In this document: one piece after another, positions 44,147 through 52,886 of the stretch
Numbering within the stretch: position 1 is the first letter of the stretch
How the letters are laid out: every line of letters starts with the position of its first letter
Origin: Emticicia sp040253585
GTDB taxonomy: Bacteria; Bacteroidota; Bacteroidia; Cytophagales; Spirosomataceae
Assembly: GCF_040253585.1 (NCBI RefSeq)
Contig: NZ_JBELAU010000003.1
Span: 310,001 to 374,000, forward strand
Direction: 5' to 3'
DNA: 64,000 nt
Notes under the pieces: generated by a model
What the model saw: the letters and a program-made list of their open reading frames with translations, nothing else
Database searches by the model: none
Told to the model about the DNA's origin: nothing
Position numbers and translations under genes: made by a program

Positions 44147-44172
44147 AAGGTTCAAGCAATTACTTGAACCTT
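44147..44172 (-). terminator. Terminator of the DivIVA-domain gene
   Basis: AAGGTTCAAG (44147-44156) pairs with CTTGAACCTT (44163-44172). T7 follows on the minus strand. Confidence 0.85.
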
Positions 44173-44191
44173 CTCAGTAAATATCTACCAA

Positions 44192-45790
44192 TTATAAATT
44201 ATCAAAAAATGAACTGTTTGAAGTACTCTCATTTTTTGAAATTATATCATTTAAGGTTGGTAATGGAGTGTTATCCTTCACAGGAACATCATTTTTTTCA
44301 ACCATTGCTTTTCTGATAGCCGCCTTTACTTTATTTACTTTTTCAAGCATTTCTTCAGTAATCGAATCAAGATTATTCTCAACTGGGGCAGCCGTAAATG
44401 ATGAAATATTCTCTTTGACTTCTTCTACAATTGGAGCAACAGCCACTGGCTTCTCTACAACAATTGGCTCAGGTGCAGCAATTATTTCATCTATAGCTGA
44501 AACAACTTCGACAGGTGCAGGTGTTTGTATTTCGGAATTAACATCAGCTACTTCCTCAACCTCATCTTTCTTAGGTTCACGTCCACCAACTAAATAGAAT
44601 TTCAATGCTTCCAAGTCATTCCAACGGCCCTCGGCAGCAAGTTTGGCTTGTTGCGTCCAAGTACTTGGGTCGTGGCGGGCAAATTGTGGTCCAGCTTGCT
44701 CTAAAATTTCTTGGATTTTATAAACAGGTGTCGTGGCTAAATCACGAAAAGTAAAGATTCCAGAATCGTAAAGCAACATCGCTATTTTTGGACCAATACC
44801 TTCTATTATTTCTAATTCATCAGCTTTTGGAGTATTGTTTTTACTTATATATTCTTGTTCAACGACTGCTTGAGGTTCTACATAACTATTGACCGATGAA
44901 GATAAGATTGTGGTGGTCACAACCTGCTCCTCGATAGGCTCTTCCATCGTTTCAGTCAATGGTTCTGGCTCAATTATCGGTAATTCTGCTACTGCTTCCT
45001 CGATTATTTCTTCAATTGAATCTACTTCTGCAACTGTTTCTTCTATTGGAGTTACTTGATCAATTACTGGATCTGTAATTTCAAGGGTTTCCGGTATAAT
45101 ACTTGGGATATCCGCAACTACCTCTTCTTCAACTAATGCTTCAAGTTTAATGTTTTCAATCTCATTAACTTTGACTTCCTCAATTGGTGCAACTATTTCC
45201 TTAACTACTGTTTCATTAACTTCGGTGAGCATCGACGTAGCCTCTTTAAACTTCGCTTCAACTCCCTCTTTATCAAATTTATCTTCAAAGCGTTGTACGT
45301 GTTCGAGAGTTGCCGTCGAAAGGCTACGCATCTGCACCAAAAGATTAGTTTTGTAGTGGTCCATCGCACGGAAATCTCTTTCTAATACTTTTACATCACC
45401 CAAAACCTCATCTTTAATATACCTCGCTCTATCCTCCGCTTGTCTAACTATACCATTAGCTTTTTGTTGAGCATCCATCAACAACTTTTCACCCTGTAAT
45501 TTTGCCTCTTGAAGATGCTTATCAGCCTGTTGATTTGCCTGTTCAGTAATCATTGTGCTGGTATCTTCGGCAGTTTTTAAGGTTTTGAAAAGCGTCATTT
45601 CAATTTCTCGCAACTTATTTGCTTCTTTTTCAGCTATTTCGAGTTGCATTCTGAGCATTTTGCTTTCATTAAGCACACGCTCCCATTCTTGGGAAAGATT
45701 AGTTAAAAAACTGTCGACTTCTTCGATATTATAGCCTCTAAAAGTTTTTTCGAATTCATGTTGGCGTATTTCGAGGGGGGTAATCTTCAT
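44192..45790 (-). CDS. DivIVA-domain coiled-coil protein with C-terminal helix-hairpin-helix domain
   Basis: 532 residues. Residues 1-60 are a DivIVA N-terminal domain (MKITPLEIRQHEFEKTFRGYN, then EEVDSFL). Residues 40-175 are a long coiled coil with charged heptads. Residues 195-310 are a Glu/Pro/Ile-rich disordered linker, and residues 325-400 match an HhH-type domain (DELEIIEGIGPKIAMLLYDSG, FRDLATTPVYKIQEIL, then WTQQAKLAAEGRWNDLEALK). DivIVA proteins sense membrane curvature and organise cell poles or division sites. HhH domains bind DNA or act as protein docks. The fusion suggests a pole-to-DNA link. It stands in a single-gene transcript. Confidence 0.85.
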   Translation of the reverse strand: MKITPLEIRQHEFEKTFRGYNIEEVDSFLTNLSQEWERVLNESKMLRMQLEIAEKEANKLREIEMTLFKTLKTAEDTSTMITEQANQQADKHLQEAKLQGEKLLMDAQQKANGIVRQAEDRARYIKDEVLGDVKVLERDFRAMDHYKTNLLVQMRSLSTATLEHVQRFEDKFDKEGVEAKFKEATSMLTEVNETVVKEIVAPIEEVKVNEIENIKLEALVEEEVVADIPSIIPETLEITDPVIDQVTPIEETVAEVDSIEEIIEEAVAELPIIEPEPLTETMEEPIEEQVVTTTILSSSVNSYVEPQAVVEQEYISKNNTPKADELEIIEGIGPKIAMLLYDSGIFTFRDLATTPVYKIQEILEQAGPQFARHDPSTWTQQAKLAAEGRWNDLEALKFYLVGGREPKKDEVEEVADVNSEIQTPAPVEVVSAIDEIIAAPEPIVVEKPVAVAPIVEEVKENISSFTAAPVENNLDSITEEMLEKVNKVKAAIRKAMVEKNDVPVKDNTPLPTLNDIISKNESTSNSSFFDNL

Positions 45791-45995
45791 TGTTAAAAAT
45801 GTTTTAGGGAATTCTGAAACGTTTTCTGATGGCGGAGCAATAGATTTTTGCTCTTTTTGATTGCTGAAATACTCAAAAAGATATTTTCAATCAAAAATTT
45901 GTTAAATATAAGTTAATCAGCAAAAGTAACAAAAAAAGTATGTTTAATATTAAAAATTTAATACATTTATTCAAAAACGATGCCATTCCATCATT

Positions 45996-46901
45996 TCAAA
46001 AGGCCAGTTTCCAAACCGAAATGGTACGATCATCACTGGCTGATACAAGCTGATTGTCGTATTGAGTCCAAAGTAATTTATTAACCGATGTGCCATGTCC
46101 TGCGTGTCTGGCACGGTCGATTACCTTTAATAATTTAAAACTTTCAGCATCCCAAATCTTCAATGATTTGTCCATACTACAAGTGGCAAAATACTTATAG
46201 TCAGGGCTATAATCAATATTATTAATAGCAAAAGTATGAGCTACAATTTCTTTTTCTAAGAGATAACTTTTTTCAACATCCCAAATTTTCAGACGAGCAT
46301 CTCGACTTCCTGAAAGCAAATATTTGAAATCTGGTGAATATTTTAGGGCAAAAACTGAATTTTGGTGAGCTTCAATAACTTTTTTGAGCTGAAAAGTCTG
46401 CAAATCAAAAATCTTGATGGTATTATCACTAAATCCTGCTGCAAACTCTCTCTCAACAGGATTAATTGATAAACATCGAACACTCATTTCGGACGCTTTT
46501 ATTTGCTTAACAAAGTTTAATGTATCGGTTTCAATAATAGATATAACGCCATCACCACCCGCAATGTACGCTAAGTTTTTATAAATCTTAATATCGAAAT
46601 AATTAGTTGCTGCTAATTTTAACGAATGAATCTCTTGTTTGGTATCAATATCTATGACATGAATACCTTCAAAGTTTTCGACAATCCAGAGATGATTTTC
46701 GTTGGGTCGATATGCCATTGCATAAACCGAATGGGCAACTTTAGCAATCATTTCACCTACATCTGGCTTCTGCAAATTCCATCTGACGATAAATCCATCG
46801 CCCGCTGCCGAAAAAAAACGATGAGCCTCATCAGATTTTTCTAAGGTATATACACAATCTCGATGCCCCGTAAAGGTGTCTATTTTTTCAACTTTTATCA
46901 T
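45996..46901 (-). CDS. WD40-repeat beta-propeller protein
   Basis: 301 residues from the third candidate start (MIKVEKIDTFTGHRDCVYTLE; GTG at 46913 and ATG at 46907 are alternatives). About six to seven WD repeats with GH...WD or equivalent motifs, such as VIEAHQNSVFALKYSPDFKYLLSGSRDARLKIWDV and FAINNIDYSPDYKYFATCSMDKSLKIWD. No signal peptide, so it is a cytoplasmic scaffold. Partner unknown. Confidence 0.9.
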   Translation of the reverse strand: MIKVEKIDTFTGHRDCVYTLEKSDEAHRFFSAAGDGFIVRWNLQKPDVGEMIAKVAHSVYAMAYRPNENHLWIVENFEGIHVIDIDTKQEIHSLKLAATNYFDIKIYKNLAYIAGGDGVISIIETDTLNFVKQIKASEMSVRCLSINPVEREFAAGFSDNTIKIFDLQTFQLKKVIEAHQNSVFALKYSPDFKYLLSGSRDARLKIWDVEKSYLLEKEIVAHTFAINNIDYSPDYKYFATCSMDKSLKIWDAESFKLLKVIDRARHAGHGTSVNKLLWTQYDNQLVSASDDRTISVWKLAF

Positions 46902-47028
46902 AATCATTCTCACATATCTATTATTGAACTTTATGAATGATAAACGTCGAAGTTTAACATAAAATCAACAAAAGACTATATTTTCTTAGGAAATCGGCAA
47001 AATTTCAAGGAATTATCAAACAAAATAC

Positions 47029-47036
47029 TATTTTTG
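47029..47036 (+). promoter_or_regulatory. Predicted -7 box of the cupin gene
   Basis: TATTTTTG, 43 bases before the ATG at 47080. No TTG at the expected -33 position. Confidence 0.45.
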
Positions 47037-47079
47037 CTCACAAAATTAATTCATTAATACGTCATTCATACACATTCTC

Positions 47080-47589
47080 ATGAATTTTTCGGCCGAAACA
47101 GAAAAAACAGCAGTCTTTGAAGCAGTTGAAAAAGTAATCACTGATTTAGGATTCAACATTGACAAACAAGACCAAAGCCGTCCGTGGGGTGGCTTTTTTG
47201 TACTTGACGAGTCGCAAGCACCTCAGTTCATCGAAACTTATTTTCCACATTTATCGGTAAATGACTTTGGAATTGGACGTAAACTTAGCCCGAAAATCTT
47301 GGTGGTTGCTCCGCAAAAACGTCTTTCGTGGCAGTACCATTTCCGTAGAGCTGAAATTTGGAAAGTTGTGGGTGGAACAGCGGGAGTTGTGACCAGCGAA
47401 ACTGATGAAGAGAACGAACTCCAAACGTTACCGCTTGGCACAATTATTAACTTAAAACAAGGCGAAAGACATCGCTTGATTGGTCTTGATGGCTGGGGAA
47501 TTATTGCCGAAATTTGGCAACATACCGACCCAGAAAATCCATCAGACGAAGATGATATTGTAAGAGTACAAGATGATTTTGGTAGATAA
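47080..47589 (+). CDS. Cupin protein, mannose-6-phosphate isomerase type II-like
   Basis: 169 residues. RPWGGFFVLDE, LSWQYHFRRAEIWKVVGGTAGVV, IINLKQGERHRLIGLDGWGIIAEIWQ are the cupin strands with His/Glu metal ligands, as in the C-terminal domain of GMP/PMI bifunctional enzymes. A stand-alone cupin of this type is common in Bacteroidota. It probably isomerises or binds a sugar phosphate. Confidence 0.82.
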   Translation: MNFSAETEKTAVFEAVEKVITDLGFNIDKQDQSRPWGGFFVLDESQAPQFIETYFPHLSVNDFGIGRKLSPKILVVAPQKRLSWQYHFRRAEIWKVVGGTAGVVTSETDEENELQTLPLGTIINLKQGERHRLIGLDGWGIIAEIWQHTDPENPSDEDDIVRVQDDFGR

Positions 47590-47634
47590 AAGAAAAACAA
47601 AGTCTTCCCTTAAAGGGAAGACTTTGTTTTTCTT
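47590..47634. terminator. 22-bp perfect stem, bidirectional terminator between cupin and DinB genes
   Basis: Arms 47590-47611 and 47613-47634 pair exactly around one base. The core AAAGTCTTCCCTT is flanked by A and T runs. It begins right after the cupin stop and contains the DinB stop codon, so both convergent genes share it. Confidence 0.9.
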
Positions 47635-48068
47635 ACGAGTCTCCGATGATAATTGATCTGTCCAAGATGATAATTGAGATGAGAAAGTAGATGTATCAAA
47701 AAAAACTCATTGGTATCATTGCCACCATGAAATTCTGTCGTATGATTTTGAGTTAAAGTCTCGGTAGAAATGCTGGGTAAAATTTCTTGAAGTAGTATTC
47801 GGGTTGCTTCTATTTTTTCAATTAAAATAGCTTTAGGTATATTTTTATCTGAAAACTCTAATGGCCTATTTCTTACATAATCAGTACCACCCAACTGATG
47901 CCCTATGTAATGATTTAAATTTCCAATTAAGTGCAAACAAAGATTACCCGCCGAATTATTGATTTCGGATTTAACTTGCCATAAGTCATCCTCATTTTTA
48001 TAAGCCTCTATTTCACTTCTCAATTTTCTTAAATCACGGTCGTAAAGTCTAATCAAGGATTCGAGCAT
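47610..48068 (-). CDS. DinB-family protein (DUF1572-like)
   Basis: 152 residues. The metal-binding His pattern of DinB four-helix bundles is visible: HLIGNLNHYIGHQLGG, then a C-terminal FLIHLLSHLNYHLGQINYHRRL. These proteins are thiol-transferase-like (bacillithiol/mycothiol-type S-transferases) or of unknown function. It ends inside the shared terminator. Confidence 0.82.
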   Translation of the reverse strand: MLESLIRLYDRDLRKLRSEIEAYKNEDDLWQVKSEINNSAGNLCLHLIGNLNHYIGHQLGGTDYVRNRPLEFSDKNIPKAILIEKIEATRILLQEILPSISTETLTQNHTTEFHGGNDTNEFFLIHLLSHLNYHLGQINYHRRLVRKTKSSL

Positions 48069-48098
48069 AGTTTTGTTTTTTTTATAAAAGATACATTA

Positions 48099-48509
48099 TT
48101 ACTCAAAATCAAGCTCCATTATTACGTAATCTTTACCGTTTTTTCTGATACTCTCCGAAGCAACTTTCATTCCAAAACGTTGATAAAATTCTATAGCAGT
48201 TATTCGAGCATTACACTTCAAGGATTTAATATTTTGCTTTCTGGCTTCTCCAATTAGGTAATTAAGAAGTTTTGTGCCATACCCTTTTCCTTGATAATAA
48301 TCATCAGTGGCGAATTTCCTGAATTGCCCTTCTTGACCATTAATAAATAAAGAAATAACAGAAACGAGTAGTTCCTTTTCAAATAACCCAAAGTGTAGTC
48401 CTTCATCATCATTCGGAAGGACTACAAAATCTAAAGGTTTACTTGGCCACATTACTTTGTGTCGAAGTGGCCAAGTTTCCGATGCATCTATTTCTTTTAT
48501 TTCAATCAT
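48099..48509 (-). CDS. GNAT-family N-acetyltransferase
   Basis: 136 residues. FRKFATDDYYQGKGYGTKLLNYLI includes the acetyl-CoA pyrophosphate loop (Q/RxxGxG/A). AITAIEFYQRFGMKVASE is the C-terminal motif B. Substrate unknown. Starts at ATG 48509, 3 bases after the M48 gene stop, so the two are cotranscribed. Confidence 0.88.
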   Translation of the reverse strand: MIEIKEIDASETWPLRHKVMWPSKPLDFVVLPNDDEGLHFGLFEKELLVSVISLFINGQEGQFRKFATDDYYQGKGYGTKLLNYLIGEARKQNIKSLKCNARITAIEFYQRFGMKVASESIRKNGKDYVIMELDFE

Positions 48510-48512
48510 ACA

Positions 48513-49346
48513 TTATTTTCCAGCATAAGCTTGATAATATTTTTGTGCTTGTGGCATTTGCTTTTGTAAATCAGCAATGCGAGTTTCGTCGGCAGGGTGA
48601 GTTGAAAGTAGCTTTGGTGGTTTCTGAGACTTTGCTCCCGCCTCTGCCATTCTTTTCCAAAACTCTACGGCATTTTGTGGATTATAACCAGCCATAGCCA
48701 TAAAAATTAAGCCTAATTTGTCTGCCTCTGATTCTTGGTTACGGCTATTTGGCAAAACATAGCCAAGCTGCGAACCAATCCCTAATACTTGAGCCGCCAC
48801 TTCCATTACTTGTTGATTACCAGTAGCAACTCCTGCACCGACCGCACCAATTTGTGTTATTCCTTGAGCAGCCATTGCTTGGCTCATACGCTCACGTCCG
48901 TGGCTGGCAATTGCGTGTGCAATTTCGTGTCCCATGACTACTGCTACACCGGCTTCATCTTTGCAAATGGGCAAAATACCAGTATAAAAACAAACTTTTC
49001 CACCTGGCATACACCATGCATTTAATTCTTTGTTTTGAACCAACTTAAACTCCCATTGATAACCATCTATAACTTGGCTATAATTATTTTGAATCAAATA
49101 GTTTTCAACGGCAGTTTTGATTCTTCCGCCCACACGAGCAATCATTTCAGCATCTTTCACATTCGATGACACAACCTTTGATGTGTCCATAAAACCTTTA
49201 TACTCCGTAAAACTCATTGCCATCATTTGTTCGTTAGAAACTAATCCAACAAATTGTTTACGACCAGTAAGTGGAACTCGCTGGCACGCCCAAATAATTA
49301 TTACTAAACCGATTGCAGCAATCGAAGATTTAAAAAATGTTTTCAT
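48513..49346 (-). CDS. M48-family metallopeptidase, lipoprotein
   Basis: 277 residues from the ATG at 49346 (MKTFFKSSIAAIG). The lipobox IIIWAC gives an N-terminal lipoprotein anchor. HEIAHAIASHG is the zinc HExxH, NQESEADKLGLIFMA the third-ligand Glu, and GYNPQNAVEFWKRM and STHPADETRI are BepA/YfgC-like. Such proteases clear misassembled outer-membrane proteins. A TTG-started 293-residue form would destroy the lipobox position. Confidence 0.92.
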   Translation of the reverse strand: MKTFFKSSIAAIGLVIIIWACQRVPLTGRKQFVGLVSNEQMMAMSFTEYKGFMDTSKVVSSNVKDAEMIARVGGRIKTAVENYLIQNNYSQVIDGYQWEFKLVQNKELNAWCMPGGKVCFYTGILPICKDEAGVAVVMGHEIAHAIASHGRERMSQAMAAQGITQIGAVGAGVATGNQQVMEVAAQVLGIGSQLGYVLPNSRNQESEADKLGLIFMAMAGYNPQNAVEFWKRMAEAGAKSQKPPKLLSTHPADETRIADLQKQMPQAQKYYQAYAGK

Positions 49347-49476
49347 TATTTTTCTATTATTAAAATTTACTTTTACGACGATTTTTTGTTTCAAATATTA
49401 CAATTTTGAACAGTTATTTTTGAGAAAACTTAAAAAATTATGCCAGATAAAGGATGCTTACAAACGATTTATTGCC

Positions 49477-49484
49477 TATTTTTG
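49477..49484 (+). promoter_or_regulatory. Predicted -7 box of the FAH-family gene
   Basis: TATTTTTG, 79 bases before the ATG at 49564. Confidence 0.4.
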
Positions 49485-49563
49485 TAAACAGAATTGATCT
49501 ACTGACGTGCAAATATTGTCAATTCATCCGAATTTTTTTTCTTCAAATTTTAGAATATTTTTC

Positions 49564-50175
49564 ATGAAAATTATCGCTATTGGCCGAAACTACGCCGAAC
49601 ATATCAAAGAACTCAATAACGAACGCCCCGACGAACCCGTTATTTTTACAAAACCAGAAACGGCTATTTTGAAAGATAATGAGCCATTTTATCATCCTGA
49701 TTTTTCACAAGATATTCATCACGAGGTTGAGATTATTGTAAAAATCAGCAAAATGGGAAAAAACATTGAGGAAAAATTTGCCCATAAATATTACGAAGAA
49801 ATCGGAATCGGTATTGATTTTACTGCCCGTGATATACAATCAAAACTTAAAGCTAAAGGTTTACCATGGGATTTGGCTAAAGGTTTCAATGGCTCTGCTC
49901 CTATTTCTGGCTTTGTTCCAAAAGCAAAATACACTGACTTAACAAATCTCAATTTTCATTTAGATGTAAACGGGGACCTACGTCAAGAAGGAAATACATC
50001 GATGATGCTCTACCCGATTGATACCATTATTGCTTTTATCTCAAAGTATTTTACATTAAAAACTGGAGATATTATTTTTACGGGAACACCTGCGGGCGTA
50101 GCAGCAGTAAAAGTAGGCGACACGCTAACAGCCTATATTGAGGGAGAAAAAATGTTGGAATTTGAGGTAAAGTAA
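49564..50175 (+). CDS. Fumarylacetoacetate hydrolase family protein
   Basis: 203 residues from the ATG at 49564 (MKIIAIGRNYAEHIKELNN). PVIFTKPETAIL, HHEVEIIVKISK (metal-binding Glu residues), GIGIDFTARDIQSKLKAKGLPWDLAKGFNGSAPI, and the end DIIFTGTPAGVAAVKVGDTL are FAH-superfamily motifs. Members hydrolyse or isomerise C-C bonds of 2-oxo acids (oxaloacetate or acylpyruvate type). The M23 gene follows 72 bases downstream. Confidence 0.92.
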   Translation: MKIIAIGRNYAEHIKELNNERPDEPVIFTKPETAILKDNEPFYHPDFSQDIHHEVEIIVKISKMGKNIEEKFAHKYYEEIGIGIDFTARDIQSKLKAKGLPWDLAKGFNGSAPISGFVPKAKYTDLTNLNFHLDVNGDLRQEGNTSMMLYPIDTIIAFISKYFTLKTGDIIFTGTPAGVAAVKVGDTLTAYIEGEKMLEFEVK

Positions 50176-50247
50176 GTTGTTATAAACGATGGAAAATAAA
50201 TAAAATATTTATACAAAAAAATCCCCCTTTAGGGGTTAGGGGTACTT

Positions 50248-52314
50248 ATGATTATTACACGCATTCTAAGCACACTTTTGCTCGTTACATATTTAGTATC
50301 TGATACTTCTTCCAACAGGGCTTTTGCCCAGCGAAGAAAAGCAGCACAAAACAAAGAGTATCCAAAAGGCTATTTCATGTTTCCAATACAACCTGGCCAG
50401 CAAGCATCTCTATCTGGCGGTTTTGGAGATTTGCGAACCAATCACTTTCATGCAGGAATTGATATTCGTACGGGAGGTGTTGAAGGGTATCAAGTTTATG
50501 CCGCAGCAGAAGGTTACGTTTCAAAAATCAGAGTCATGCGTGGCGGTTATGGAAATGTAATTTATATCACGCACCCCAACGGCTACACCACTGTTTATGG
50601 ACACTTAAAAAACTTCAATGCTCGCATAGAGCAGTATGTTCGTCAAAAAGAATATAACCAACAAGTTTGGGATATTGAGCTTTCACCTTCCCCTAAAGAT
50701 TTACCTGTCAGCAAAGGTGAAATCGTGGCAATTGGTGGTAATACTGGAGCATCAGGTGGGCCGCACCTTCACTTCGAAATTCGTGATGAAGCCGAAAATG
50801 CCATCAATCCATTAAAGTTTGGTTTTTGGGAAATTCAGGATTCACAAGCACCTGTTATTGAGCGAGTTATCTTGAAAACTCTCAATGCATACTCACGTGT
50901 AAATGGCGAATTCGGCAGAGTTTCTATTGCTCCAACTCGTACTTCGAATGGTAATTATAGCATCCCCGCCGTCATTAAAGCTCATGGTACAATCGGGCTC
51001 GAACTCAATACCTATGACAGAAGTCAAACATCTCCTTTTCGTTTGGGTGTGACTGATGTTGAGGTAAAAATTGATGGTAATATAAGTTATAAACTAAGTC
51101 TTGAAAAAATGCCTTTTGATATATCAAAAGATATCAACGTACATATTGATTATGACATTGCAGAAAGCAATGGAGTAAGAATTCAAAAATGTTATGTCTC
51201 CGATGGAAATCGCCTTTCTATTTACGAAACTGACCAAAATCAAGGTAAAATTGTTATTAAAGACAAAGAGATCCATCAGATTTCGATAGAAGTGAAAGAT
51301 ACCTATGGCAATGCAACAACCATGAACTTCTCTATTCAAGGCGATCAACCAAATGAAGTTTTTGCGGAAGAACTGGCTCAGGAGAGTAACTTTTCTGGCA
51401 ATATCTCTACTTCTATTACCGAAAATACATTGGCTATTAGAGCAAAAAATGCAAAATCACCTACCGCAGTTTTACAATACAAAGGAATTCCTACGGCTGT
51501 TCCTTTAGCTTATCGACGAGGTGCCGAGTCGGTTTATTTGCATGATTTGAACAAAGGTATTGCTGATTTTATTCAAGTAGAAAATAGCTCTGAGAGACTA
51601 AATATCAAGCAGGAAGTTTTACCACAGAAAGGACAATATTATGCTGAGCCAAATCTCAATATCGACTTTGTCGATGCTCTTTACGACACGCTTTATTTGA
51701 AAACTACCCTAAATGGCAATCGTCTTTCGATAAATACTGAGAAAATTCCGCTAAAAGATTTTATGACTATAAATTGGACTCCTTCGGGCGTGGCCATTTC
51801 TCCTAAAGCAAGTGTCTATTATGTAAACGATGGACGAAAATATTTGGGCGGAACATGGTTGGGCAATCAGATTCAGTTTAAGACCAAAGAATTAGGCGAT
51901 TTTCAAGTCATTACTGACAATGAAGCACCAAGTATTCGCCCCGTAAGAATTGATTCTACTGAGTTACGTTTTACAATTTCAGACGGGCTTTCGGGCATAA
52001 AAAACTTTAATTGCTTCGTAAATGGTCGCTGGGTTCTGATGGATTATGAGTATAAGTCAAACCGAATTTGGTCAATAAAGCTTGATGAATCAGAAACATT
52101 TAATGGTGATTTGAAGTTAGAAGTAACAGATAATGTGGGTAATTTGGCAGTTTATGAAGTTAATATTAACGAATACATAGCGACCCAAAGAGCAGTAAAG
52201 AAAATTACTAAGAAATCATCTAAGAAAACCTCTAAAAGCAAGAAAAATGTCTCTAAAAGTAGGAAGTCAAGCTCCAAAAATTCAAGCAAAAAATCAAAGC
52301 GGAAACGTCGTTAA
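50248..52314 (+). CDS. M23-family peptidoglycan peptidase
   Basis: 688 residues with an N-terminal signal-like segment (ILSTLLLVTYLVSDTSS). LysM-free LytM/M23 core with GGFGDLRTNHFHAGIDIRTGG, GYTTVYGHLKNF and GPHLHFEIRD (two zinc histidines plus Asp). A long beta-rich C-region follows and ends in a tail of about 40 residues almost entirely K, S and R (KKITKKSSKKTSKSKKNVSKSR). The tail is encoded by DNA that also forms the start of the next gene. Probable cell-wall endopeptidase. Confidence 0.9.
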   Translation: MIITRILSTLLLVTYLVSDTSSNRAFAQRRKAAQNKEYPKGYFMFPIQPGQQASLSGGFGDLRTNHFHAGIDIRTGGVEGYQVYAAAEGYVSKIRVMRGGYGNVIYITHPNGYTTVYGHLKNFNARIEQYVRQKEYNQQVWDIELSPSPKDLPVSKGEIVAIGGNTGASGGPHLHFEIRDEAENAINPLKFGFWEIQDSQAPVIERVILKTLNAYSRVNGEFGRVSIAPTRTSNGNYSIPAVIKAHGTIGLELNTYDRSQTSPFRLGVTDVEVKIDGNISYKLSLEKMPFDISKDINVHIDYDIAESNGVRIQKCYVSDGNRLSIYETDQNQGKIVIKDKEIHQISIEVKDTYGNATTMNFSIQGDQPNEVFAEELAQESNFSGNISTSITENTLAIRAKNAKSPTAVLQYKGIPTAVPLAYRRGAESVYLHDLNKGIADFIQVENSSERLNIKQEVLPQKGQYYAEPNLNIDFVDALYDTLYLKTTLNGNRLSINTEKIPLKDFMTINWTPSGVAISPKASVYYVNDGRKYLGGTWLGNQIQFKTKELGDFQVITDNEAPSIRPVRIDSTELRFTISDGLSGIKNFNCFVNGRWVLMDYEYKSNRIWSIKLDESETFNGDLKLEVTDNVGNLAVYEVNINEYIATQRAVKKITKKSSKKTSKSKKNVSKSRKSSSKNSSKKSKRKRR

Positions 52315-52696
52315 TTTGTCAGATTTTCTTGGCAAAAAAGTAATACTTTATTTCTATCCAAAAGATTCAACACCAGGTTGCACGGCACAGGCTTGCAGTC
52401 TTCGAGATAATTATGAAGCACTTTTAGCTAAGGGCTACGTAGTCTTGGGTGTAAGCGTTGACGATGAAAAATCACACCAAAAATTTATTAAAAAATACGA
52501 ATTACCTTTTGATTTACTGGCCGATACCGACCAAAAAATCGTAAATGATTACGGTGTTTGGGCAGAAAAATCAATGTATGGCCGAACTTACATGGGAATT
52601 GTTCGTACAACTTTCGTTATCGACGAAAAAGGTATTATCGAAGAAATCATTCAGAAAGTAGATACTAAAAACCACGCCGAACAGATTTTAGGATAA
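52247..52696 (+). CDS. bcp: Thioredoxin-dependent peroxiredoxin, BCP/PrxQ type
   Basis: 149 residues. MSLKVGSQAPKIQAKNQSGN, VILYFYPKDSTPGCTAQACSLRD (peroxidatic Cys in PGCT and second Cys 5 residues on) and VDDEKSHQKFIKKYELPFDLLAD are BCP motifs. Reduces hydroperoxides. The start ATG is inside the M23 gene, in a different frame, with 68 bases shared. Confidence 0.95.
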   Translation: MSLKVGSQAPKIQAKNQSGNVVNLSDFLGKKVILYFYPKDSTPGCTAQACSLRDNYEALLAKGYVVLGVSVDDEKSHQKFIKKYELPFDLLADTDQKIVNDYGVWAEKSMYGRTYMGIVRTTFVIDEKGIIEEIIQKVDTKNHAEQILG

Positions 52697-52740
52697 TTTT
52701 ATTCTGATACTTTTTTGTACAAATAATATAGATTTTAGCA

Positions 52741-52767
52741 AAAACCTCACGAAAGCGAGGTTTTTGT
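52741..52767 (+). terminator. Terminator of the bcp gene
   Basis: AAAAACCTC (52741-52749) pairs with GAGGTTTTT (52758-52766) with a short loop, followed by T-rich DNA, 44 bases after the stop. Confidence 0.8.
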
Positions 52768-52792
52768 GTTTTTAAAGCAAGATGTATTCCGT

Positions 52793-52800
52793 ACTTTTGC
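52793..52800 (+). promoter_or_regulatory. -7 box upstream of transketolase N gene (distal)
   Basis: TACTTTTG, 86 bases before the ATG. Confidence 0.4.
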
Positions 52801-52840
52801 ATAATACTAAGTAAAACATTCCTTTTTTATATTTTTTTAT

Positions 52841-52848
52841 TACTTTTG
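52841..52848 (+). promoter_or_regulatory. -7 box upstream of transketolase N gene (proximal)
   Basis: TACTTTTG again, 38 bases before the ATG at 52887. The two identical boxes 48 bases apart suggest two start sites. Confidence 0.5.
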
Positions 52849-52886
52849 TATTAATTGTATATTTGACACTTAATAATTATTTGTAA

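Noticed and set aside
52793..52848. Riboswitch ahead of the transketolase genes
   Set aside because: The leader is short and AT-rich with no TPP-type conserved boxes such as CUGAGA.
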